From assembly GCF_000003815.2 (NCBI RefSeq), contig NC_049988.1:15140452-15204451 (forward strand): a stretch of DNA of 64,000 nucleotides. Direction: 5' to 3'. The position numbers and the translations under genes were made by a program. Of the stretch, positions 1 to 9,700 are shown piece after piece (position 1 is the stretch's first letter; every line of letters starts with the position of its first letter). A model generated the notes under the pieces. It saw only the letters and a list, made by a program, of their open reading frames with translations. It was not told the DNA's origin and did not search any database. This DNA is from Branchiostoma floridae. Its lineage: Eukaryota > Chordata > Leptocardii > Amphioxiformes > Branchiostomatidae.

Positions 1-60
1 TGTCATGCTAACAAACGAACCGGAAAAAGCAAAGAGACTGTTCTGACTGTTCACTTAAGA

Positions 61-505
61 TTTATGTTCATCGACTTGAGAGAAATCACTACGAACTCTA
101 TTCAAAACAGCTGGTGTCGACGTCTTTTTACCTAGCAGCAAATCTCTAAGTACATCTATAATTTCACAAATTGTCAGTTGACAAAGAAATAGCAGCTGAC
201 CCTAAAGTAGATTCAATTTGACCCCAATTTCGGTAAATGTTTTCAGTCAACTTTCCGAACAATCGAGCGATACCTGTTTTCGTCGACTCGGGTAAGAGGG
301 AGAGAAATTACTGCGAACTCTATCCAAAAGTGTTTGCGTCTTTTTACCTCGTAGCAAATCCGTAGCTAAGAACATACATAGTTTCACAAGTTGTCAGTTG
401 ATGACAAAGAAATAACCACTGCGTGACCCTAAAATAAATTCAATTTTGACCCCCATTTCGGTACATGTTTTCCGTCCACTTTCCGAACAATCGAGCGATA
501 TTTGA
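61..505. repeat. 228-bp imperfect direct tandem repeat
   Basis: Two diverged copies of one non-coding unit lie head to tail. The shared landmark CTTTCCGAACAATCGAGCGA occurs at 251 and again at 479, a period of 228. The preceding text (the core TCTTTTTACCT, then a TTGTCAGTTGA block and a TTTCGGTA block) matches between the copies with small indels. No coding potential is seen. Bases 1-60 and 506-700 hold nothing recognisable. Confidence 0.75.
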
Positions 506-727
506 GCAAGATCCGGAGCGATACAGGCCGAGCATTCGCCCTAACACGAACACAAACACACGGACCTAACCTAATTATCTGAGAACAAATACCCTCCCAG
601 ATATGCTTCCTGTTAAGTGGTGGCCGAAAAATTGACCCAACTGGAGGCCGGGGCAAACGACCTTTTCAAAGTCTGATTAGCGAACGCGCTACCGGCAGTG
701 AATGCGTTTACAAATTAGCGTCAGGTC

Positions 728-740
728 GTTGCTAGGCAAC
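728..740. promoter_or_regulatory. X-box-like RFX site (palindrome)
   Basis: GTTGCTAGGCAAC is a perfect palindrome with 5-bp arms and a 3-bp spacer, matching the known RFX-family X-box. It sits at the left edge of a CpG-rich stretch (about 740-960) in an AT-rich surrounding, which fits a promoter. X-boxes are typical of ciliary gene promoters, but no ciliary gene is identified here. The assignment rests on the motif and base composition only. Confidence 0.4.
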
Positions 741-960
741 AAGTGGCTGAGCGTTGTTTTAAGAGCTCTCGCTAACCCTTGTGTAGCCCACTTCAGAGGC
801 AGTCACGACACGAGAAGGACAAAAACCCGCGGTGTAGATTGCTTACCGACAAGGGGACGGCGTTTGTTCGGGACCAATCCTACATCCAGGCGGCGAGTTT
901 TGACGGGGGCCGCGCTCGGTGGTGTGAATGGTACCCGACACAGGTGGGCGTGAACATATG
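741..960 (+). other. Candidate 5' (probably untranslated) exon
   Basis: This is a CpG-rich stretch ending in a strong splice donor (ATATG, then GTAAGTATT from 961). Short ORFs cross it and none resembles a known protein. A good acceptor (TTTATTTGTCACCGCAG, ending at 5467) precedes the start codon of the next + gene. One reading is therefore an untranslated first exon of the 5711-8117 gene with a 4.5-kb intron. It could equally belong to a transcript ending elsewhere. Confidence 0.25.
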
Positions 961-2094
961 GTAAGTATTGCGGTAGAATAAGACAAAAGTATGGACTGTG
1001 TTTATAAGAACATGCACTACAAAATCTAGACTTACAAGCAGTTTTAGGAATATACTTGAGCCAAAAAGCTGGGGTAAGATTTTACAAATGTCATCATACT
1101 CGCTCCCGTAACCTTACAGAGAATATCTAGTGAGTACGCTACTAGGAAAGGGCAACGTATTAATAGGTTTTGTTTTTACAAATGTGCAGAGAAGAGTCTA
1201 GGCTAGAGTTTCTGGACAATTTGAATTCATAGATTTTCTCTGTTCGTCTGAATTCTGCAAGATCTTTCCATATGTCAGCACAAATTCATGGGCTTACAGA
1301 GAGATGCATGTACATTTTAACAGAATGTTAGTGTTCTTTTTTCCTGGGTATTCAATAAGTCATTGAGTACTTTATTTTTTTGTTTACACTTGATAAATCT
1401 TATACGTCGAAGGAATGCTTTATTACACCGCTACGACTTTACGGGAGGTATGGCACATACGGGATCGTATTGACTACGCTTCCTGCATCTTTCTATGGCT
1501 TTTTATGCAGAATGTTTGGAGTAAACAGTTTTAAAATTCTTTCAAATACCGTTCATTGGTGAAGGGCGTGTGAACTGATCAAGTTCTAAAAACTGTACAA
1601 AGTAGGAAAAGGTGATTTCGCAAATTGTGGACTACAAATCGAACAGGGTATCTATGATATGTCCCGTTGTTTACAAGAGTTTGCGATGGTGAGGTTTTGT
1701 TTTGGTAGATACGCCGTACACAAGAGTAGCCCTCCATGACAAAACATTGCATGTGGAGAGCTCTAGCACTAGCCATAGAGGCGATCCTTATACAGAACGC
1801 TGTTGTGGTGAAAACACGCGAATGTAAGACGATACCCGGTAGACTTATGTCGGACTGCACGGTTCTGACAAAACATAGTCCGTGACGTGTTCTTTGGCCT
1901 TAGGCCGGGTTTGGGTTTAAATCCTATGCCTTTTGAAATTTAACGGTCGTGACGACAGTAAGAGGAAGAGGCGTGATCTTTAGCTTTTATATGTCTGAAG
2001 CTCTTTGGAAGTCACAGATAGTGGTAGGCAGGTGTAAGACGTTACTGACTTTAGTATCATGCTTAAGAGCGAGAAATGTAATACATTAAAATTT
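961..2094. other. Non-coding stretch, no feature seen
   Basis: This is AT-rich sequence with only short chance ORFs on both strands. A weak tRNA B-box-like string (GGTTTAAATCC, near 1913) is present, but no matching A box or cloverleaf was found. It may be intron of the candidate transcript that begins before 961. Confidence 0.5.
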
Positions 2095-2835
2095 ACATAT
2101 GCAGGTGGTTACATACATGTCACATTTAGAATGTGTGTGACGCAGTCTACCATGTATGTAGCTATAGGTTTTTGAAATTTAAAATTTTTCTGTTTGGAAT
2201 TATTTGAGACAGTGCGGCGTTGCGCAGGAGGCTTGTGTCACTGTGTTTCTTGTCCAATGCCAAGTCTACACGATTGGAGTAAAATTCACTGTAGCAAAAT
2301 TCATTGTGTAGTTTTCCCTTTGTGTAAGGGTTTTTCTCAGAAAATACGATGACTTGCGTTATAAATGTGTGAATAGAACTGTATAAAGACTGAAATAGAA
2401 TAGAAGACACTACACTTGCATGCTATATTCTTTCAAAGTAGGACAGACCTTCGTGTAGTAGGTCTGGTATATGTAATTATTTTACATATAGTTACATACA
2501 TGGCACGTGTAGAATACATACGGTGCAGTCTATCGAGATTTGGCTGTTTTGCTGCTTCGAATGATTTGAGACAGTGTCAGTGTGGCGTTACGCATGAGAC
2601 TTGTATGGTTGTGTTTCTTGTCCGACGCCGGGTCTGCACGTAGTATGATTCATTGTGTAATGTTTCCTTTGTGTGTGGGTTTTCCCCAACAGAAAATACG
2701 ATGTCTTGCGTTCTAAACGTGTGAATAGAACTGCACAAAGACTGAAACAGAATAGAGGACACTATACCTGTGCCTGTTATATTCTTTCAAAGTAGGACAG
2801 ACCTTCGTGTAGTAGGTCTGGTATATGTAATCTGA
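2095..2835. repeat. 354-bp direct tandem duplication
   Basis: Two copies of one non-coding unit lie head to tail at about 2095-2475 and 2476-2835. The string ATTCTTTCAAAGTAGGACAG starts at 2427 and at 2781, a period of 354. The flanking AGAAAATACGATG and TGTGAATAGAACTG blocks are also shared. Small indels and substitutions separate the copies. The ORFs inside are not conserved in frame between copies, so it is not coding. Confidence 0.8.
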
Positions 2836-2999
2836 CTTCGGAGCATATGTTCTTGGCTTGAGGCAGTGTTCACTTGTTCTACTTATATGTAATACTGCAT
2901 AATGATATGTACATAGCGCCTGGTACGCCACGTGAGGGAATAGGATATGCCAGACTGTCAATCACTGTGACAAACATTCTGGAGCTCTAAACTAAGCTA

Positions 3000-3275
3000 C
3001 ACACGCACTTGCGCACACACGCGCGCACAAGTACACACACACACATACTCGCGTGCACGTACACACACACACGCGCGCGCGCACGTACACACACACACAT
3101 ATGCACACGTACACACACACACGAACACATACAAGCCCCCACACGCAAACACACACATGCAAACACACATAAGAAAACACACACACTCAAGCACACACGC
3201 ACGCACACGTGCATACACACACAGACGCGCGCGCGCACACACACACACACACACATACATATACAAATGTACATA
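3000..3275. repeat. CA/GT-rich microsatellite block
   Basis: About 275 bp is almost entirely alternating purine-pyrimidine, mainly (CA)n broken by CG, TA and short interruptions, with several ACGCGCGCGC runs. Long ORFs in all frames of this block (Cys-Val or His-Thr repeats) are artefacts of the repeat. Such sequence is prone to Z-DNA and to length polymorphism. Confidence 0.9.
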
Positions 3276-5467
3276 CACACATAACCACAGACGAATCCAG
3301 TGGAGTAAGTGTTACACTAACGTTAACGTTACATATCATATCTGACATGTTGAACAGTGCATGAAAAAGAAAGTAAAGCAAAATACACGGGATAAAGCCC
3401 GGGACGGAAGGGTTGTGGTATGGCCGCCGGGTAGAAATTAGAGAGCATTACAGATAATGGATCCATGATTGTTTTTTCTAGCAATTTGACTCCTTTGTTG
3501 TCTCGCTACAGCTTCGGGTAAAAAAAAACATACCTGTGTAAAGTAACAATCGCCCTCGAAATTGTATCGCGCAATTACTACAGCCGATTGGAACGTAAAT
3601 ATCCCTGTAAGCATGTACGAACATGTGCTGATACATTCCTACCACTGTGTTTATTACCTTTGCCAACAGAAGAAGGTTTAGTTTTACGTGCGTTTGCCTG
3701 TCTGTATGTCTGAAAGTGAGATATTAACTTTTGTTGTTGTTTTTATGCTTCTTGGTGAACCGCGTTTGCCCAGATGGTCCCATGCAAAATAACTTTTCGA
3801 CGGTTTCGTCTTATTTCGCAACTGATTTAGATATGTACAATATGTAATAGATACACGCGTACTTCTTCTTCGGCCGTGGAATCTGTATATTTCTTTAGTG
3901 AATCCTTGTTTTTTTCCTGGAGATGCTATGGTCATGATGTTTGGATAGCAGATAGCTTTTGACCTCAGAAATAAGCGGTGTAGGCTTGGGCCTTCTAGCG
4001 CTTTATTTTTGGAACTGCAGGGGCGTCTTAATACATTGTACACCATAAAACGTGGTTTGAATCATATATAGTCACTGCGTTCTTGACTGGTACTCTGGTG
4101 ACCACATCTTGTGAGACCAACAATGTGAACTCTAGTTACCGCATTGTGTTCACCACAGCACCACAAGCATTCGGACCTGAAACAAAAAGATAGTCGTGAC
4201 TATAGTATAAAGACTTCATGTCCCGCTGGGGTCACGTTGGGTATTCTACGCTGTGAGGTTGGGCGTTATGAATCAGGAATATACTAGTCATGTGGACAAA
4301 GACTAGCCTGGGTACCATCCGGATAATAGTTTGCTCCGACTTTTATTACACACTATATACAGTTGCTTCTCTGCGATTGAATGGTCTCAGGCTAGACAAA
4401 GACCGCGAAGGGTATGTCTTAAACTGACATAATTTTTGTTTGCTCGTTGAAAGGTGAACAGTTTAAGTTTTTTTTTTTTTAAGCAATAGAAGTTTCATGT
4501 AGAAAAGGTTTGATTTTTGGTGGTGGGGGGGGGGGGCTTCTTATAATATAGGTTTCTTGGTTCTTGTTATTAAGTTTGTAAGATAAACTGCTCTATTCAT
4601 GGCCTAGAACAGCTACAAATTTATAGCTTTGATATTCAATTACATAAATCAGTATGTTTAGAGCTATTTTGCATTTAAAAATTCTAGGATCTACAAATCG
4701 TTGTCAGGCAGGGTAAAGCAAAACATCAGTTGACGGCACAATTTCTTCATATATGCACTTCAAGGACACAAACTTAGCAAACGTATAACAGTAGCAATCC
4801 TGGTCTTGGCTATGCACTGTTTTCACTGGGTTACTAGATTAATAATGTTGTCGTAGCTACTGTGGACTATATGAAATATGTACAAAGGTGCTAAGGTACG
4901 TTATTAATGGAGCAGGACGGCCCTTTTATGTGCCGTTACTCCGTTGTGGGTTGAAGCTTTTATAAGCCTTCCGTGCAAAGTCCGAGAACCCTACATACGT
5001 GAACCACCCAGCAAGTAAACGTGATATATTTGACATCTGTCCACCCTGGTTATTAATCACTAACAGAACCGTTACCTAGCAATGGCGGGTGGCTTTGAAG
5101 CACTGTTGCCTTTGACAATTAGCAAACATAGTGGTGTATGACTAAACTGTTTAGGGGAAAAGTTGCGTGGTCTTATATTCTTTTAATTTTATGAAACACT
5201 GTGGTAATCGAGCACAAGTGCACGAGATAGAGTGTCGGTGCGGTACTTTTTTCCGCCCTTGAGCACGTGTATAGGCCATCGCGTGCGTGTGTCGGGTCAT
5301 AAAAGAACGCCAGTGAACCCTGACGTGAGTTTGAAGAGAAACCCTAGCTCCCTGCAAACGACACCTAGCACCGCCCCCCTCCCCCACGCACAAGTTCACT
5401 ACAGGTGACATGACATGAAAGGCGTGCTGTTGATTCACACCTGCCCATTGTTTATTTGTCACCGCAG
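3276..5467. other. Non-coding stretch, no gene seen
   Basis: Only short chance ORFs are present. Visible details are two adjacent TAACGTTA octamers at 3318-3331, a T-run near 4470 and a G-run near 4525. The right end supplies a polypyrimidine tract and acceptor (TTTATTTGTCACCGCAG, ending at 5467) that may start the leader exon of the next gene. Confidence 0.5.
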
Positions 5468-5710
5468 GTGAGGACGCACTGACAGACGCCTCGGCTTGAT
5501 GCGACAGGTTCGCCGAGGAATGTAGCGAGGAAAGTCGGTCAAGACTATGGCGGACACGGGAACTGAGAACCGAGGGGCATCCCACGGGCTACCACCGGCG
5601 GTCCCCGGCCAGCAACCGCCGAGACACCTGTCACTAAGGTCCGGTAACTAACAGGTGATAAAGAACAGGTGAACTCACGACTGACACTTTGTGTTTACTG
5701 ACCGAGAAAA
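5468..5710 (+). other. Probable 5' leader of the next gene, with a uORF
   Basis: This CpG-rich, GC-rich stretch directly precedes the start codon at 5711. It contains an upstream ATG at 5547 in good context (ACTATGG) opening a 34-codon ORF that stops at 5651, before the main start and in a different frame. If transcribed, this uORF could dampen translation of the main ORF. The left border is a good acceptor, but transcription could also begin inside this segment. Confidence 0.4.
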
Positions 5711-8117
5711 ATGGCCGGCTTGGAAGATAATAGCCAGCAGTCAGATCACAGGGGTGAAGATTTACAGCCCGGGGCGGAAAATTACGAGATAATCGTGACA
5801 AATTGTGTGCCCGACACAAAGGAGGTCGACGAACAACTTTCGCAGGTAACCAGGGAACGGGCGGTGTCTCGGTTCGGTAGGCTGTCTGCATACACCCGAG
5901 GGAGCACCAGTACCGGCACGGTGAGTCTCCACTCCGCTCGCTCATGTCCCGCCGCCTTGGAGACACCAGGCCGCGGCAAACTGCTCAACAAGCGGCCCAG
6001 CACTAGTGCAGACCACCTCTCATGGGGTGTCACCACCAAAGATGAACCTAACACGCGACAAGAGACGGAGAAGACCATGTTTTCCGCCTTGTCAGAGGAA
6101 GCGAAGGCTGCCATGTTGGAAATGCGGAAGGAAATGGAGGAATGCAGACGACAGCTTGACGACGACGCGACAACACAAACACCTGTAGACAACCCGACAG
6201 AAGACGACACGGGAGTCGACTTAGCCGACGACGAGCAATTTGAACACGACAGCGACAAGAGTACGCCACCAAATGACAATGCAGAAGTCGTGGATTACAT
6301 TTCAGACTATTCTGAGGATTCGAACTCACTACAAGAGGCGATTTTCAGAGACGAAGACCACCGTAGACCGGCGAGTCGGCTGTCCTACACCCACTCCGCT
6401 CCTAAACAGAAAACTGTCCCCATGTTGCCGCCTATACAGACTAAAAGCAAAGTCCAGAGACAAAGATCGTATCCAGGCGAGATTCGACATCTCAACAAAT
6501 CTTATCCCGGTACCCGATCCCCACCCAAGGAAAATATGGTTTCCGACCAAACATACGTCCCTGGAGTTGGTCGTTTCCAAGTAAGTGCAAACACATAATT
6601 TTTTTTCTTTCTAAAGCTGCGTTCACACCTGCGTATATTCTTATGTTATATGGAGTTCTTAGTCTCTATAAGGCTCCACAGGTCGCTGGAAAAAAAGGAG
6701 ACATTGGAGAAATATAGACACATAACATGTCAGAGCAGTTAGCTGTCCATGGAGTATGGCTTGCAACCAGCTGACTCCTCTTGCGTGTTATCTGGCTATA
6801 TTTATCGAGTTTCTATTATTTTTCTAGCAACCTACAGCTGTGGAGCCTGGTAGAGACTAGGGCCTCCCTACGAACCTCATACGGACTTGAAGATATACGC
6901 ATGATGTGTGAACCCACCTTTAAACTTTTTCTGTGTTTTTCCGCCATATCGAGGTTACCATAATAATGTTACGCTATGTCATAATTGGCACGTTGCTAAT
7001 CGTTACAAATATGCAATGAATGGATTGTATATAAGTATGTAGCAATGATGTTATGCCAGGTGTTTTTATCCGTTGTTGCGCTGTCTAAAGTCCGCGTGGT
7101 CCAAAAAAAAAAGAAAACTTGTCATTCTGTCTAGAAGCAAAAACCTTTGACAAACATGTGCCCTGATGGCAAATAATCCCCATGACCCACCGTCATGCCA
7201 TTGCAGTGCAATACCTGTGTTAAAACTCGGTCTGATCTGGCGTACCAGGTGTTAAAAGTACTGTCTAAAGTCCGCGTAACCAAAGAAAAAAAAACTTGTC
7301 ATTCCGTCTGGAAGCAAAAACCTTTGACAAACATGTGCCCTGATGGCAAATAATCCCGCTGACACGCAGTCATGCCATTGCAGTGAAATACCTGTGTTAA
7401 AGCTCAATCTTATCTGTAAACGCATCTGGCGTACCAGGTGTAAAACTGCGTGAATGGATCAGTAGCATTCTTTAGTGCTATTTTTGTCGACACATCGTTC
7501 AAGAAGACAGAAAAAAAGGTCCTGGCTTTTAACTGCAGGGTTGTATGCATGAACAAGTTCAAATACAGTTCCTCAGAGACGATCAAGTGGCCCCTGAATA
7601 GACACAGGGGGGTCTTTTTACACCCGAACAATAAAAATCATGGCCTCTGTAAAATACGACTTTGTATGGTGTAACCAAGCTCTTCAAATGTAGCTAAATC
7701 ATTGCAAACATTCAAATTACGGTTCTTAAGTGGAGTCAATGTTGCCGAGTCGCCGCTCTCTTTGTTCGACCTGTTGGTATTACGTTCGTGTCACAAATCA
7801 TGTATCTTTTATATATGTCTGGATATAGTTTCCAGAGCAAGTGAACCCCAGTGACCTCATTTTCTGTGGCGTATTCTATTTCCCTGCAGGTTTTGAGACC
7901 AGTCGTTGCCCGAGAGAGGTCGTTTAAGGTTACTGGTCCGGGGTATGACTCAAGATTTCACGACCAAGTCTGGAGGAGCGAGGACGAAAATGGAGACATT
8001 GTACCCAGAGAAGTCAAGAAAATGGCGACTCAGAAATGTAAGGAATGGCTAAGACGTTGGGTCGTCTCGACTCCACCTGCGGACACGAGAAAGAGGCTAT
8101 CAGACACTATGGACTGA
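5711..8117 (+). CDS. Uncharacterised disordered protein, two coding exons
   Basis: The coding exons are 5711-6580 (290 codons) and 7890-8117 (75 codons plus stop), giving 365 aa. The donor is CCAA then GTAAGTGC, the acceptor is TTTCCCTGCAG, and both junctions are phase 0. The start ATG has an A-rich Kozak context (AAAAATGGCC). I do not recognise the family. Residues 1-115 are polar and low-complexity. Residues about 118-150 form a charged, probably coiled-coil helix (LSEEAKAAMLEMRKEMEECR). Residues 155-215 are strongly acidic, and 225-285 are basic and proline-rich with two SYPG motifs. The second exon encodes a more ordered Arg/Trp-rich end (residues 291-365, with WLRRWVV). No signal peptide or membrane helix is visible, so a cytosolic or nuclear scaffold-like protein is likely. 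The intron carries a foldback element and a tandem duplication. Confidence 0.65.
6615..6919. mobile_element. Foldback MITE-like element
   Basis: About 305 bp lies between the inverted ends GTTCACAC (6621) and GTGTGAAC (6906). The arms are long: the left-arm order GCGTATAT, TAGTCTCTA, GGCTCCACAG, then an AAATATAG tract, recurs as reverse complement in the right arm (6790-6919). It has no ORF and lies in the intron of the 5711-8117 gene. Fragments of the same family recur at 10205-10446. A target-site duplication could not be fixed by eye. Confidence 0.65.
7081..7445. repeat. 180-bp intronic tandem duplication
   Basis: CTGTCTAAAGTCCGCGT occurs at 7081 and 7261 (period 180). Each is followed by a shared block (CTTGTCATTC, CCTTTGACAAACATGTGCCC, TGATGGCAAATAATCCC) that ends with GGCGTACCAGGTGT. 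The copies are very similar, so the duplication is fairly recent. It lies within the intron of the 5711-8117 gene. Confidence 0.9.
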
Positions 8118-8386
8118 CGGGAAAAAAGCTAGACGGAAAATCCAAAATGGCGGACAAGATCAAAGTGACAGAACTTGTAAGAAGTGTTGTAAAAAGAAGA
8201 TAAAAGGCGAGACCCGATACTGTTATATTGTTCTGTGAGAAAGAGGCGGTCAGACACCATGGACTGATGGTTAAAAAAGCACGATGGAAAATCCAAAATG
8301 GCGGACAAGATCAAAGTGACAGAACTTGTAAGAAGTGTTATAAAACGGAGATAATAGGCGAGACCCGATTACTGTTATATTGTTCT
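8087..8386 (+). repeat. 150-bp tandem duplication including the stop codon
   Basis: Unit 1 (8087-8236) starts inside the last exon of the 5711 gene and includes its last codons and stop (ACTATGGACTGA). Unit 2 (8237-8386) repeats the same text with few changes, including the string AAAATGGCGGACAAGATCAA. The gene therefore carries a second, untranslated copy of its own C-terminal codons in its 3' UTR or flank. Confidence 0.85.
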
Positions 8387-9205
8387 ATTGGCTGTAATGG
8401 TGTATAATTGGAAGGGAGGCGTCAAATTGTCTGTGCATAACAACATGCAATAATTGTCGGATTCGCAAAATTCCTGATGTGACGTCATCTAGGCAGCTAT
8501 CACATCAAGTCTCACGGGAACTCCTTGTCATTGAGATGTTATCTAACATCTGAAACAAAACAAAACATAACAGAAGAAGAAAGTTTTGATCTCAAAATAC
8601 CAAGATAAACATCTCTGTGTCGTGCACTTTGTTTCCAAAGCCATCCGACAACTTCTGGTCTCATGAGAGCAAAATGACGCACAAGAATACTGTGTAGCTT
8701 TAAACAAAATAGGAATGACATTTGCATTTTCCGTCCATCCTTATCGATGCAATCAAACCAGTGAAGACAAACCGTCCTTTGTTAAGCATCCACAACATGT
8801 TGCTCTGTCATACTATTACAATTGATAGCAATTTTAATCGAACAAAAGTCTAGAAAGACATAGAAAGACGATATGGGTTATTTTTCTTGGTTGCTAACGT
8901 GAGGAAAAGGTGTGTAATTCTGTTGGGATATTCCGTACCGATTTCCTTTCGTGAAAAAAATGGAAGACCTCTGGAACTCTGTATCACTGGAAGTATATAT
9001 TAAACAATTTCCTGGCAACAATCCACGTCTGGATGCAAATGCAATCTTATCTTATTATCAATCCGTCCGGATTTATACAGTTGTACCTCATCCGTCCATT
9101 CAAGCAAAACCGTACCAAGAATAGGACATGATCCTTCAGTTTCAACACTGATTGTGTTTATTTTACTTGCATTTTGTTTTGCTAATTATTAGATCATTTC
9201 GACAT
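8387..9205. other. Non-coding stretch, no feature seen
   Basis: This AT-rich sequence has only short ORFs. It probably includes the 3' flank of the preceding gene. No clear AATAAA was seen close to its stop codon. Confidence 0.4.
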
Positions 9206-9700
9206 ATGACCACTGTATTAATGGCTGTTATTAGTCCTGCAACCTTGGTTCGACTGTTGCTAAGGCAAGCTCCTTGTGAGACGCTATTTTTGTCAAGGCA
9301 AACCTTAAGACGTCTACATGTGTACACGAAGGAATTTGATCTGCTTTCTTACTTGTCGCCTTGTATACCGAAGCGGTGTAGGCCCCGCCTTCATGTTTGC
9401 TTACGTCCGTTCTTTAAGTGCAATAGAAATCCGTCCGTGAAAAGTCTCCTGTCACGAAAACAGTCGAGCCCATGTGCACAGTGTTGTCCTAGTGATGGGG
9501 ATTGGGGACAGGTCTGTAGAAGTTGTGTACAGTTAAAAGGAGACACCGATTGTTATCTGTGTTGTCAAGGGGCTGGTATACTGACACTCATACGATCGCG
9601 CGCGAAGACATCTACTGTTAGTTTTGCGCGGGCGTTAAAAAGACATGGTGCAAATTACAACATTGAGGAAGGAATGCCAGAGTTAACAGAACAAATTTAG
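9206..9700 (+). CDS. Hypothetical Cys/Arg-rich ORF (164 aa), doubtful
   Basis: An open frame runs from ATG 9206 to TAG 9698-9700. It may extend upstream without an ATG to about 9152. The N-terminal half is basic and leucine-rich (RLLLRQ, RQTLRRL). The C-terminal half has clustered cysteines (CAQCC, CRSC, CYLCC), which could suggest a zinc-binding or disulfide-rich fold. I know no family with this spacing. It is longer than most chance ORFs in the neighbourhood, but there is no splice, homology or repeat evidence. A possible AATAAA follows at about 10024. It could be a terminal exon, a small single-exon gene, or chance. Confidence 0.25.
   Translation: MTTVLMAVISPATLVRLLLRQAPCETLFLSRQTLRRLHVYTKEFDLLSYLSPCIPKRCRPRLHVCLRPFFKCNRNPSVKSLLSRKQSSPCAQCCPSDGDWGQVCRSCVQLKGDTDCYLCCQGAGILTLIRSRAKTSTVSFARALKRHGANYNIEEGMPELTEQI

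Noticed and set aside
1900-1935. B-box-like GGTTTAAATCC
   Set aside because: No A box lies at the expected distance and no stems pair, so it is not a tRNA.
2987-3381. Overlapping ORFs on both strands rich in Cys-Val or His-Thr
   Set aside because: They are translations of the CA/GT microsatellite and carry no information.
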